Assembly (NCBI RefSeq): GCF_001424145.1
Contig: NZ_LMQM01000012.1
Coordinates: 1 to 64,000 of the forward strand
DNA length: 64,000 bases
Direction of reading: 5' to 3'
DNA from: Chryseobacterium sp. Leaf404
Lineage (GTDB): Bacteria; Bacteroidota; Bacteroidia; Flavobacteriales; Weeksellaceae
Shown in pieces: positions 1 through 8,003 of the stretch. The translations under genes and the position numbers were made by a program. Below the pieces are notes generated by a model. The model saw nothing but the letters and a program-made list of their open reading frames with translations, searched no databases and had not been told where the DNA came from. The stretch's first letter is position 1; the number at the start of each line of letters is the position of its first letter.

Positions 1-104
1 ACTATAAGGAAACAGCACTAACTGATTTTGATTATAATGCTTAAAATTCATAAACAACTGTCTGATTATCAGATATAAATATACGAAATCCTGCAATAAT
101 TACC

Positions 105-140
105 AAAAAAAAACCGCCTCAGTTGTGAGACGGATTCTTT
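105..140 (-). terminator. Hairpin terminator, U-tract on the minus strand
   Basis: CCGCCTCA (114-121) pairs with TGAGACGG (126-133) with one internal mismatch and a four-base loop. Nine A residues at 105-113 become a U-tract when read on the minus strand; on the plus strand the tract is imperfect (ATTCTTT). It may serve a plus-strand gene left of the window or be a relic. The decayed ABC gene starts immediately after it, which suggests a rearrangement junction here. Confidence 0.55.
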
Positions 141-1008
141 GGGTTCATCGACCACAAGCTTATTCTTAAAAATGTGAATCTTAAAGTTCCTAAAAGGTCA
201 CTATATGGTTTTCTCGGGGCGAACGGTGCAGGGAATTCTACAACCATGCGTCTAATTATGGGACTTTTTAATGACCACACAAATTCGGTGAAAGTTTTTG
301 AAACAAATGTTTCAGAGATTTGTCCGCAAGCATTACAAAAAATTGGATGTCTGGTAGATTATCCGGCATTTTATGATCATTTATCAGGATTTCATAATCT
401 AAAAAAAGTTTGTGTTATCAGAAATTAAGATTTATTAAAGATCGACGAAGTTTTAGCAACAGTAGGACTCTCACATGCTCGGAATATTAAAATGAAAAAA
501 CACTCCCTTGGTATGAAACAACGTCTTACAATAGCATTCGCATTGATAAGCGACACTGAACTTTTAGTTTTTGACGAGCCAGCAAACGGTCTTGACCCAA
601 ATGGCATGCTTGAAGTTCGTGAGCTTCTTGTTAAACTTAATCGTGAGAAAGGAGTGACGATTTTTATTTCTAGTCACCTTCTCTTAAAAATTGAAAAAAT
701 GGTCACCCATCTTGGCATCATTTCCTATTCAGAAATTAAGTTTGAAGGGAGTAAGGAAGATTTAAACAATCTTTATAAGTTCCAGAAAACGAAATTTCAG
801 CTAAACGATGCAGCAAAATATTAATTTACTTAATGATCAGTACTCTGTCGAATTACGATCTGAAAATGAAATCTTGATAGTAACCAATTCTCAGCAAGAA
901 ATTGCCACAAATACCACTTTTTTAGTAAAATCCGGCGCTCAGATGTACCAATTTACGGCTGCAGGTGGACTTGAAGAATGATTCATGGAAATTACAAAAC
1001 AAAACTAA
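141..1008 (+). pseudogene. Decayed ABC transporter ATPase (BcrA/lantibiotic-protection type)
   Basis: This is a relic of an ABC-2 export ATPase. Homology can be read from about 141 with no start codon, so roughly the first dozen residues are missing. The Walker A motif reads GANGAGNST, with the essential lysine replaced by asparagine. An in-frame TAA at 426-428 interrupts the frame. The same frame then resumes with the signature region (LGMKQRL), Walker B (LLVFDEPANGLDP) and H-loop (SSHLL). Around 800-825 the frame shifts to the one opening at ATG 808, which carries the C-terminal part. A TGA at 979-981 sits where a tryptophan is expected in the usual GGLEEWF ending, and the frame closes at 1006-1008. 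Four independent lesions make a working product very unlikely. The family assignment rests on motif order and is fairly secure. Confidence 0.85.
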
Positions 1009-1011
1009 ACG

Positions 1012-1322
1012 ATGAAAAAGAATTACAATATATAAAAACAGCATTTTACGCGGAATGGCTAAAAACTAAAATCTTGGATTATTAATTTTAACTTTTGTAT
1101 TTGCAGACATTGTCGCAATTCTATCATTTGTAACTAAAATAATTTAGAGTATACAATGGAGTTGAAGGATCAGCAATTCAGCAATTTTTGCTGTCCCTCT
1201 TGAGTATTTATGGAGGATTTCTAGTAATATTGTTTATTATTATCATTGCTACCCGAGTGGCTCAAATTGATCATAAAAATAATGGCAGGACGTTTTTAGA
1301 AACCCTGCCACAAACAGTTTAG
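1012..1322 (+). pseudogene. Remnant of an ABC-2 permease
   Basis: Fragments of a membrane permease follow the ATPase relic directly. One frame (from 1013) reads AFYAEWLKTK and then stops. Another carries a hydrophobic stretch beginning GLLILTFVFADIVAILSF, stopping at 1145-1147. A third, from 1152 to the stop at 1320-1322, carries a membrane segment followed by QIDHKNNGRTFLETLPQ. That last motif resembles the conserved cytoplasmic loop of bacitracin/lantibiotic-type ABC permeases. The gene is frameshifted at least twice and truncated after the loop. Nothing recognisable lies between it and the end of galT at 1576. Confidence 0.6.
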
Positions 1323-1575
1323 CTTTAAATCATTTTTCTCTTTAATCTTTAAGATCCAGACCAAAATTCTAGTCTTTAACTTCTATGTCTCATCATGAAT
1401 ATGGCTAAAGTAAATACTTATAAGTTTTTCGATTGTGAACAATCTGTTAAAATTCTAAATTCATACAATTATAAAAACTAGTTGATTATTACTGAAAATT
1501 CAAAACAGGTCCATGTCTATTTTACCTAACTACCAATTGAGTTGATGTAGGTGTTGCAGCAAATTCACATTTATT

Positions 1576-2646
1576 TCAACTTTTGTAGTACTTGAGGGAA
1601 AGTTTTTTAAGAATTACTGCACTTTGCTCTGGAGTAATATCACGTTGCGGTTCTGCAAGCATCTCGTAGCCCACCATAAACTTTTTTATCTCGGCACTAC
1701 GCAGCAACGGTGGATAAAAATGCATATGAAAATGCCATTCCGCATGAGGTTTTCCATCTGTCGGCGATTGGTGGATTCCAGCTGAATAGGGAAATGAAAT
1801 CTCAAAAAGATTGTCGTATTTTGTGGTTAAATCTTTTACTATTGAAGCTAAAGAAAGTTTTTCAGAGTCAGAAAACTGCAGGATATTTTCCGCTTTTCTT
1901 TTACTGATAATCATCGTTTCGTAGGGCCAGACTGCCCAAAACGGAACCAGTGCAACGAAATCTTCATTTTCAAGAATGATTCTTTCTCCAGCTTCTAATT
2001 CTTTTTTGACATAATCTTCCAGAAGCGAACTTCCCTTTTTATCGAAATATTTCTTCAGATTTTCCTGCGTTTTCAAAACTGTCGACGGAATCGAAGATTG
2101 TGCCCAGATTTGTCCGTGCGGATGCGGATTGCTGCAACCCATCACGCTTCCTTTATTTTCAAAAATCTGAACGTGATTGATGTAATCTTCAGCTCCCAAT
2201 TCCTCATATTGCTGCTGCCAAACATCCACCACTTTTTTGATATCACTTACTTCCATTTCCGGCAAAGTAAGGCTGTGATTTTCCGAAAAACAAATAACTC
2301 TGTTAATTCCCCGTTCGGGTTTTAATGAAAAAAAATCGGACTGTTCGTTAGAAAATTCAACATCATCTTTCATCAAAGAACCAAAATCATTTTCAAAAAC
2401 ATAGACGCCTGTGTAATCGGGATTTCTTTCACCATTCACACGCAGATTTCCTGAACACAAGTAACAATTCGGATCGTGAGCAGGAAGTTGTTCTTCAGCA
2501 ACTTTTTCAATTTGTCCCTGCCAAGGTCGGTTGGCTCTTTGAGGGGAAACCAGAATCCACTCATCCAAAAGCGGATTGTATCTTCTGTGAGGATGTTTTT
2601 TTTTATTAAACGAGGAATTCATTCCTTTTGTATTCTCTAATTCCAT
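1576..2646 (-). CDS. galT: Galactose-1-phosphate uridylyltransferase
   Basis: This enzyme transfers UMP between UDP-glucose and galactose-1-phosphate in the Leloir pathway, in the cytoplasm. The 356-residue length is normal for the family. It has the zinc-binding CYLC motif near residue 70, the active-site histidine triad region HPHGQIW in the middle, and conserved histidines near the C-terminus (HAEWHFHMHFYPP). The start at 2646 overlaps the end of galK by 41 bases, indicating translational coupling; the internal ATG at 2622 is an alternative start. With galK it would process galactose released by the GH27 and GH97 enzymes encoded further along. Confidence 0.95.
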   Translation of the reverse strand: MELENTKGMNSSFNKKKHPHRRYNPLLDEWILVSPQRANRPWQGQIEKVAEEQLPAHDPNCYLCSGNLRVNGERNPDYTGVYVFENDFGSLMKDDVEFSNEQSDFFSLKPERGINRVICFSENHSLTLPEMEVSDIKKVVDVWQQQYEELGAEDYINHVQIFENKGSVMGCSNPHPHGQIWAQSSIPSTVLKTQENLKKYFDKKGSSLLEDYVKKELEAGERIILENEDFVALVPFWAVWPYETMIISKRKAENILQFSDSEKLSLASIVKDLTTKYDNLFEISFPYSAGIHQSPTDGKPHAEWHFHMHFYPPLLRSAEIKKFMVGYEMLAEPQRDITPEQSAVILKKLSLKYYKS

Positions 2647-3793
2647 CTGATATTTTTACACGGTACACTTTCATTTCGATGTCAAAATCTGCTCTATATT
2701 TTTCACTGATGCTTTTAATCACATCATCCACATTTTCATCTTTAATAAGATTAATGCTGCATCCTCCGAAACCGCCACCCATTATTCTTGCACCCAAAAC
2801 GCCTTTTTCTTCTAAAGTTTTTTCCACCATAAAATCCAGTTCGTCGCAACTCACTTCAAATTCAGTAGAAAGTCCGGAATGCGTTTCGATTAGAAGTTGC
2901 CCTAAATATTCTACATCACCTTCTGATAAAGCTTTAGAAGCCTTTTCTACCCTTTTGATTTCTTTCAAAAGATACAGACATCTTTTGTAAGACGTCTCTC
3001 CTATTTCCATTCTCACTTCATCAAGCATTGAAATGCTGAAATCTCTGAATTTTTCTATTTCAGGGAATTTTTCCCACAAAACTTTCTTTCCGTTATCGAC
3101 ATCATTTCTCCTGTCGTTGTAGCCAGAAGTCAGATGCGTGTGCTTTACACAACTGTCGAAAAGTACCAGATTGTAACCTTCGATATTAGCTTCAAAATAC
3201 TGATGTTCCAGAGAATTGCAGTCGAGCATAATTACTTGGTGTTCATTGCCGAAAACAGATGCAAACTGATCCATAATTCCGCACTTTACACCAACAAAGG
3301 TGTGCTCGGATTTCTGACCAATGAGTGCTAATTCTTTTTTAGATAAATTCAAATCAAAAATGTGATTGAGAATATAGGCAAACCCACATTCCAAAGCTGC
3401 CGAAGACGACAAGCCGGAACCCATCGGAATCGTACTGCTGAAGGCAATCTGCAAACCGCCAATCTTTCTTCCACTTTCCTGAATAGCATTGAAAACACCT
3501 AGCAAATAATTCACCCAGGTCTGCTCAACAGGAGTTTGCTTTTGATGGATATTAAAACTGAAAGATTCATTAAAATCTTTCGCAAAAAAAGTACAGTTTT
3601 CTGAGTCATCCACCTTTTTTACGGCAAAACAAATATGCTTGTCGATGGCAGCTGGAAGAACAAAGCCATCGCTGTAATCAACGTGTTCGCCGATAATATT
3701 AATTCTTCCGGGAGCCAGAAAAAAATGTTCCGGTTCTGACTGGAAGAAAGACTGGAATGCTTCTGTGGTATGATTGATTAATTTCTCCTTCAT
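2606..3793 (-). CDS. galK: Galactokinase
   Basis: This is an ATP-dependent kinase of the GHMP family that makes galactose-1-phosphate. The N-terminal galactose signature GRINIIGEHVDY, the ATP loop PMGSGLSSSAALE and the C-terminal GARIMGGGFGG motif are all present. The frame can be extended four codons to a TTG at 3805, but the ATG at 3793 gives the usual N-terminus (MKEKLINH) and is preferred. It lies upstream of galT in the same transcript. The 144-base gap to the next gene upstream holds a weak hairpin (GATTAC 3875-3880 with GTAATC 3906-3911) and no clear AraR-type operator. Confidence 0.95.
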   Translation of the reverse strand: MKEKLINHTTEAFQSFFQSEPEHFFLAPGRINIIGEHVDYSDGFVLPAAIDKHICFAVKKVDDSENCTFFAKDFNESFSFNIHQKQTPVEQTWVNYLLGVFNAIQESGRKIGGLQIAFSSTIPMGSGLSSSAALECGFAYILNHIFDLNLSKKELALIGQKSEHTFVGVKCGIMDQFASVFGNEHQVIMLDCNSLEHQYFEANIEGYNLVLFDSCVKHTHLTSGYNDRRNDVDNGKKVLWEKFPEIEKFRDFSISMLDEVRMEIGETSYKRCLYLLKEIKRVEKASKALSEGDVEYLGQLLIETHSGLSTEFEVSCDELDFMVEKTLEEKGVLGARIMGGGFGGCSINLIKDENVDDVIKSISEKYRADFDIEMKVYRVKISDGIREYKRNEFLV

Positions 3794-3937
3794 AGATAAC
3801 CGCAATTTATGCTTTTTTAGAGGTATTTTAAAATTAAAATTGTGAACATTACTTTAACTTAATCAGAATATTTTGATTACCATTTCATCAATTAAATGAT
3901 TAACAGTAATCTAATAATTTTAAAAAATGATTTAATT

Positions 3938-4921
3938 TCATTCACCAGGAAAAACAATTCCTGACAAATTGCGGATTCTGTCTAAAGTTTGCATCAGTAA
4001 CAAACTCCCGGCGTGAGTGACGATCGGGCTTTCGGTAAGATTATTCTGTAAACATTCTGTTGCGTGCCTTGCTTCAAAATGGTAACCGAATCCACTTGTT
4101 TTTTCTATATTAATGACCGTTTTTTCTCCATCAACAATAAATTCTAGGGTGGACGAAGGTTCATAAAAAGGTGTGTTTAATTTTAATCGCCCCAGCGTTC
4201 CGCAAATTTCAACTTCAGTTCCTAAATTCACTGAAATTGACGAAAATAAACTAGCCATTGCTCCATTACTGTATTTAAAAAGAACTGCACAGTGCTCGTC
4301 AACTCCTTGATCTGCAGAATTGATACTGACATTTATTTCATCCGGTTTACCCAAAACATCCAATGCCGTAAAAATATTATAAATACCAATATCCATCAAA
4401 GATCCTCCACCTAATTCAGGATTCAGCAAACGAGAATTTGGATTTGGATTTGCCTTAAATCCGAAATTTGCCAACACTACTTTGATGTCACCCAGAATTC
4501 CACTTTTGACGATTTCGACCATTTTTTGATAATGTGGAAGGAATTTCGTCCATAAAGCATCCATCAAAAACAGTTTTTTCAGATGGGATAGATCAATCAT
4601 TTCAGCTGCCTGTTTTGCATTCAGGGCGAATGGTTTTTCACACAGAACGGCTTTGTCATTGTCAAGACACAGCAGAGTGTTTTCGTGATGAAGGCTATGC
4701 GGTGTTGCAATGTAAATGATATCGACCAAATTGCTTTCTGCAAGTGCCTGATAACTTCCAAAACTGAATGGAATATCAAAATCTCTGCAAAAATTTTCTG
4801 CTTTTTCCGGTGAGCGAGAACCGGCGGCCGCCAATTCTGCTCCTTCCACATATTTGAGGTCTGCTGCAAACTTGTGAGCGATAGTTCCTGTCCCCAGAAT
4901 TCCCCATCTTATTTTTTTCAT
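3938..4921 (-). CDS. Gfo/Idh/MocA-family NAD(P)-dependent oxidoreductase
   Basis: A soluble dehydrogenase of the Gfo/Idh/MocA family. The N-terminal Rossmann motif GILGTGTIAHKF begins a few residues in. The catalytic EKP motif (LCEKPFALN) is near residue 95, followed by the usual C-terminal alpha/beta domain. The start at 4921 (MKKIRWGILG) is preferred over an upstream ATG at 4948, because it puts the nucleotide-binding strand directly at the N-terminus. The closest family pattern is that of dihydrodiol or sugar dehydrogenases; the substrate cannot be read from the sequence. Its position between galK and the pentose phosphate genes suggests a sugar substrate, which is inference only. Confidence 0.85.
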   Translation of the reverse strand: MKKIRWGILGTGTIAHKFAADLKYVEGAELAAAGSRSPEKAENFCRDFDIPFSFGSYQALAESNLVDIIYIATPHSLHHENTLLCLDNDKAVLCEKPFALNAKQAAEMIDLSHLKKLFLMDALWTKFLPHYQKMVEIVKSGILGDIKVVLANFGFKANPNPNSRLLNPELGGGSLMDIGIYNIFTALDVLGKPDEINVSINSADQGVDEHCAVLFKYSNGAMASLFSSISVNLGTEVEICGTLGRLKLNTPFYEPSSTLEFIVDGEKTVINIEKTSGFGYHFEARHATECLQNNLTESPIVTHAGSLLLMQTLDRIRNLSGIVFPGE

Positions 4922-4972
4922 ATTTTGATTGATGAAATGTTCGTACAAATCTGAAAGTTTATTTTTAAATCT

Positions 4973-5124
4973 AAAAGCTTATTTAAAATTCCATCAAAAT
5001 TATTTTCCCAACCCTAAAGGGAGTAATTTTGATGAAATTTTTAATTAATTTTTGCTCCCTTTTAGGGTTGGGGAAAACAAAAATTTATTAAAAATGAATA
5101 GCTGAATAATTTTCAAATAAGCTT
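4973..5124. repeat. Nested palindrome in the intergenic gap
   Basis: Three inverted repeats are nested. An outer pair joins AAAAGCTTATTTAAAATT (4973-4990) and AATTTTCAAATAAGCTTT (5107-5124). A central pair is TTTTCCCAACCCTAAAGGGAG (from 5004) with CTCCCTTTTAGGGTTGGGGAAAA (ends 5076). A further pair is CATCAAAATTATT (4992-5004) with AGTAATTTTGATGA (5022-5035). The right arm ends five bases before the transketolase C-subunit stop codon. It may be a terminator, a REP-like repeat or a small palindromic mobile element. Confidence 0.6.
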
Positions 5125-5128
5125 TAAA

Positions 5129-6085
5129 TTAATTTTTCCTTTTCATTACCTTTTTTGCGGCTTCAACAATGTCATTGGTGGTCAATCCATATTTTTCCAT
5201 CAGTTGGTCGGGTGTTCCGCTTTCTCCAAAGCTGTCGTTTACGGCAACATATTCTTGTGGTGCAAGATATTCTGTAATTAAAAGTTGAGCAACGCTATCT
5301 CCCAAACCGCCTAATCTGTTGTGTTCTTCGGCAGTTACAACGCAACCTGTTTTCATTACTGATTTTAAAATTGCTTCAGCGTCCAAAGGTTTGATGGTGT
5401 GAATATTAATAATTTCGGCATCAATTCCCTGCTCTTCCAGGATTTCCCCAGCTTTTATCACTTTCCAAACCAAATGTCCGGTGGCAATGATGGTTACGTC
5501 TTTTCCTTCGTTGACCATCCACGCTTTTCCGATTTCGAATGTTTGATTTTCATCGGTAAAAACAGGAATCACAGGTCTTCCGAAACGTAGATAAACTGGT
5601 CCTTCGTAATCTGCAATGGCAATCGTTGCAGCTTTGGTCTGGTTGTAATCGCAAGTGTTGATGACTGTCATTCCGGGAAGCATTTTCATTAATCCGATGT
5701 CTTCCAGAATCTGGTGTGTTGCGCCATCCTCACCTAAAGTCAGTCCTGCGTGGGATGCGCAGATTTTTACATTTTTATCGGAATACGCCACCGACTGACG
5801 AATCTGATCGTAAACTCTTCCTGTTGAAAAGTTGGCGAAAGTTCCCGTAAACGGAATTTTTCCTTCAATAGCTAATCCTGCGGCGATGCCAATCATATTG
5901 GCTTCGGCAATTCCGATCTGGAAAAAACGTTCCGGTGCTTTTTCGATGAATTTTTCCATTTTTAAAGAACCGATAAGGTCGGCGCAAAGAGCCACGACAT
6001 CTGGGTTTTTGTCTGCCAGTTCAGCCAATCCGGCTCCGAAACCGCTTCTGGTATCTTTTTTTTCTGTGTAGGTATATTTTTTCAT
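5129..6085 (-). CDS. Transketolase, C-terminal subunit
   Basis: This is the C-terminal half of a split transketolase, moving two-carbon units between pentose and other sugar phosphates. Its 318 residues hold the pyrimidine-binding domain (for example RFFQIGIAEANMIGIAAGLA and the GLTLGEDGATHQ region) and the C-terminal transketolase domain (TAEEHNRLGGLGDSVAQ). It must pair with the N-terminal half at 6380-7228 to bind thiamine diphosphate. The two halves are separated by 294 bases holding two repeats, so their co-expression has to pass through structured DNA or RNA. Confidence 0.92.
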   Translation of the reverse strand: MKKYTYTEKKDTRSGFGAGLAELADKNPDVVALCADLIGSLKMEKFIEKAPERFFQIGIAEANMIGIAAGLAIEGKIPFTGTFANFSTGRVYDQIRQSVAYSDKNVKICASHAGLTLGEDGATHQILEDIGLMKMLPGMTVINTCDYNQTKAATIAIADYEGPVYLRFGRPVIPVFTDENQTFEIGKAWMVNEGKDVTIIATGHLVWKVIKAGEILEEQGIDAEIINIHTIKPLDAEAILKSVMKTGCVVTAEEHNRLGGLGDSVAQLLITEYLAPQEYVAVNDSFGESGTPDQLMEKYGLTTNDIVEAAKKVMKRKN

Positions 6086-6110
6086 TTGATTAATCTGTTG
6101 ATGTTTGTTT

Positions 6111-6214
6111 TAAACGCAAAGAGCGCAAAGATTTTTTTTAACTTATTGGGAATATTTTTCGTTCGCAAAGGCGTTTGACTCCGTCGAATCTTCGATTTCG
6201 CTCAGCAAAGAAAT
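6111..6214. repeat. Repeat B, copy 1
   Basis: This AT-rich element begins TAAACGCAAAGAGCGCAAAG and ends near CTCAGCAAAGAAAT. AAACGC at the left can pair with GCGTTT further in. A related copy lies at 12272-12350. In both places it sits just upstream of a minus-strand start codon and is followed by a copy of structured repeat A. Confidence 0.6.
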
Positions 6215-6260
6215 TTAACCATTAGATTTTTACATATTCTTTTTGAACAGCGAATCGCTC

Positions 6261-6365
6261 GCAGCCCGACTTGAGCGGAAATCCTTTTTTGCGTGGTCAT
6301 CAAGTTCTATTAAACTGAAACCGTCTGCAAAAAAGATTGGGAGCGGAAGGCGGATAAAGCTGCCC
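6261..6365. repeat. Structured repeat A, copy 1 (flavo-1-like RNA candidate)
   Basis: Outer stem GCAGC/GCTGC, then CCG/CGG, an A-G mismatch, CTT/AAG, a purine-rich internal loop GA-GC-GGA facing GA-GC-GGA, and an inner stem AATC(C)TTTTTTGC/GCAAAAAAGATT capped by a variable loop of about 35 nt. It ends 14 nt downstream of the transketolase N-subunit stop codon. See the finding on covariation. Confidence 0.8.
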
Positions 6366-6379
6366 AAATAATTTAAAGT

Positions 6380-7228
6380 CTAATAATCGCCCAAAGTTTC
6401 TTCGAGTTGGTCTAATGCTTTTGCCAATAGCTCATCGTTAGGCGCTTTTCCGTGCCACGCGTGGCTTCCCATCATATAATCTACGCCGTGACCCATTCCG
6501 GTTTTCAGGAGAATGCAGATTGGCTGACCTTTTCCGGTCAATGATTTTGCCTCGTCGAGAACGTTCAGAATTTCCTGCATATCGTTGCCATTTTCCACTT
6601 CCAGAACTTTCCAGTCGAAGGCCTCAAATTTGGTTCTAAGGTTGCCTAAAGAAAGGACTTTTGAAGTCGGACCGTCGATCTGCTGACCGTTGTAATCGAT
6701 GGTTGCTATCAAATTATCAACCTTGTTGTGAGAGGCGTACATAATGGCTTCCCAGTTTTGGCCTTCCTGCAACTCGCCGTCCCCGTGAAGTGTGAACACC
6801 AGATTTTCGTCATGATCTAACTTTTTTCCGACCGCGTGACCGATGGCCACTGACATTCCCTGACCTAAAGAACCGGAAGCAATGCGAATTCCCGGCAAAC
6901 CTTCGTGCGTTGTTGGATGACCCTGCAATCTGGAATTCAGTTTTCTGAAAGTTGCCAGTTCGGACTTGTCAAAATAGCCTGCGTGTGCTAAAACACTGTA
7001 AAAAACGGGCGAAATATGACCGTTGGAAAGATAAAATGCATCTTCACCTTTGGCCTTCATATCGAAGCCTTCTTTTCTCTTCATCACGTCGAAATAGAGT
7101 GCGACGAGAAAATCCGCGCAACCAAGCGAACCGCCCGGATGACCTGACTGGCAGGCGTGCACCATTCTTACAATATCCCGGCGAACCTGAGAAGCGATAT
7201 GGTTGAGTTTTGAAATATCGTGTTTCAT
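6380..7228 (-). CDS. Transketolase, N-terminal subunit
   Basis: This 282-residue protein is the thiamine-diphosphate-binding half of a split transketolase. The cofactor motif is visible as HGDGELQEGQNWEA followed by IATIDYNGQQIDG. The N-terminal HPGGSLGCADF and GHISPVFYSVLA segments are also typical. It starts three bases after the transaldolase stop codon, so the two are one transcript, and its partner subunit follows downstream at 5129-6085. Together with the transaldolase it would channel arabinose- and xylose-derived pentose phosphates into glycolysis. Confidence 0.93.
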   Translation of the reverse strand: MKHDISKLNHIASQVRRDIVRMVHACQSGHPGGSLGCADFLVALYFDVMKRKEGFDMKAKGEDAFYLSNGHISPVFYSVLAHAGYFDKSELATFRKLNSRLQGHPTTHEGLPGIRIASGSLGQGMSVAIGHAVGKKLDHDENLVFTLHGDGELQEGQNWEAIMYASHNKVDNLIATIDYNGQQIDGPTSKVLSLGNLRTKFEAFDWKVLEVENGNDMQEILNVLDEAKSLTGKGQPICILLKTGMGHGVDYMMGSHAWHGKAPNDELLAKALDQLEETLGDY

Positions 7229-7231
7229 AAA

Positions 7232-7885
7232 TTACTGCAATTTTTGTGAATCTTTGATGAACTGCTCTAAACCTGAATCTGTCAACGGATGTTTTAACAG
7301 AGATAGAATCGGCTGGATTGGGCAAGTCACAACATCGGCACCAATTTTTGCGCAGTTGATGATGTGCATACTGTTTCGAACTGAAGCGGCAAGAATTTCA
7401 GTTTCATACATATAATTGTCAAATATCAATCTGATTTCCTCAATCAAATTGAGACTGTCTGTCGAAATATCATCGAGTCTACCCAGGAATGGTGAAACAT
7501 AGGTTGCTCCGGCTTTTGCGGCTAAAAGTGCCTGTCCGGCAGAAAAAATCAGCGTGCAATTGGTTTTGATGCCTTTGTCAGAAAAATATTTTAAGGCTTT
7601 GATACCATCTTTGATCATCGGGATTTTCACAACGATATTTGGATGAATCGCGGCAAGAATTTCGCCTTCTGCAATCATTTCTTCGTACGTAGTTGATAGT
7701 ACTTCTGCAGAAATATCGCCATCGACAATATCACAAATATCTTTGTAATGTTGCAAAATAGCTTCTGTTCCGCTGATGCCTTCTTTTGCCATCAAAGATG
7801 GATTAGTTGTAACTCCATCGAGAATCCCTAAGTCATTAGCTTCTCTAATCTGCTCCAGATTAGCAGTGTCAATAAAAAATTTCAT
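7232..7885 (-). CDS. Small transaldolase / fructose-6-phosphate aldolase family protein
   Basis: A 217-residue class I aldolase of the short transaldolase (MipB/TalC/FSA) family, working in the cytoplasm. The Schiff-base lysine lies in VVKIPM. The family's opening [16 protein letters not shown] and the strand [13 protein letters not shown] are present, as is [20 protein letters not shown]. Whether it acts as transaldolase or as fructose-6-phosphate aldolase cannot be settled by eye; its coupling to transketolase favours transaldolase. It is the first gene of its unit, and a promoter with an overlapping AraR-type operator lies directly upstream. Confidence 0.9.
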   Translation of the reverse strand: MKFFIDTANLEQIREANDLGILDGVTTNPSLMAKEGISGTEAILQHYKDICDIVDGDISAEVLSTTYEEMIAEGEILAAIHPNIVVKIPMIKDGIKALKYFSDKGIKTNCTLIFSAGQALLAAKAGATYVSPFLGRLDDISTDSLNLIEEIRLIFDNYMYETEILAASVRNSMHIINCAKIGADVVTCPIQPILSLLKHPLTDSGLEQFIKDSQKLQ

Positions 7886-7909
7886 AGGTTTTATATTTTA
7901 ATTTTTATT

Positions 7910-7930
7910 TAAGTGTTAAATTTACACTTA
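7910..7930. promoter_or_regulatory. AraR-type operator, site 1 (transaldolase promoter)
   Basis: Palindrome TAAGTGT-N7-ACACTTA, 24 bases upstream of the transaldolase start. It covers the predicted -7 box, so a bound protein would block RNA polymerase. Confidence 0.7.
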
Positions 7931-7944
7931 ATTTATTTAGTCAA
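7917..7944 (-). promoter_or_regulatory. Predicted promoter of the transaldolase-transketolase unit
   Basis: Read on the minus strand: TTG at 7942-7944, a 17-base spacer, then TAAATTTA at 7917-7924. This is close to the Bacteroidota consensus TTG-N17-23-TAnnTTTG, with the last base differing. The -7 box lies inside operator site 1. Confidence 0.5.
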
Positions 7945-8003
7945 CAAATTCCTGTCTTAAAAAAGATTCAGAAAGTTATTGCGTGGTTTTTAAAATTGAT
8001 TTA

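Noticed and set aside
3793..3805. TTG start for galK at 3805
   Set aside because: The ATG at 3793 gives the standard N-terminus, and the longer form begins with a rare start and adds no family sequence.
3875..3911. Hairpin GATTAC/GTAATC between the Gfo/Idh gene and galK as a terminator
   Set aside because: The stem is short and AT-rich with a long loop and no U-tract on the minus strand.
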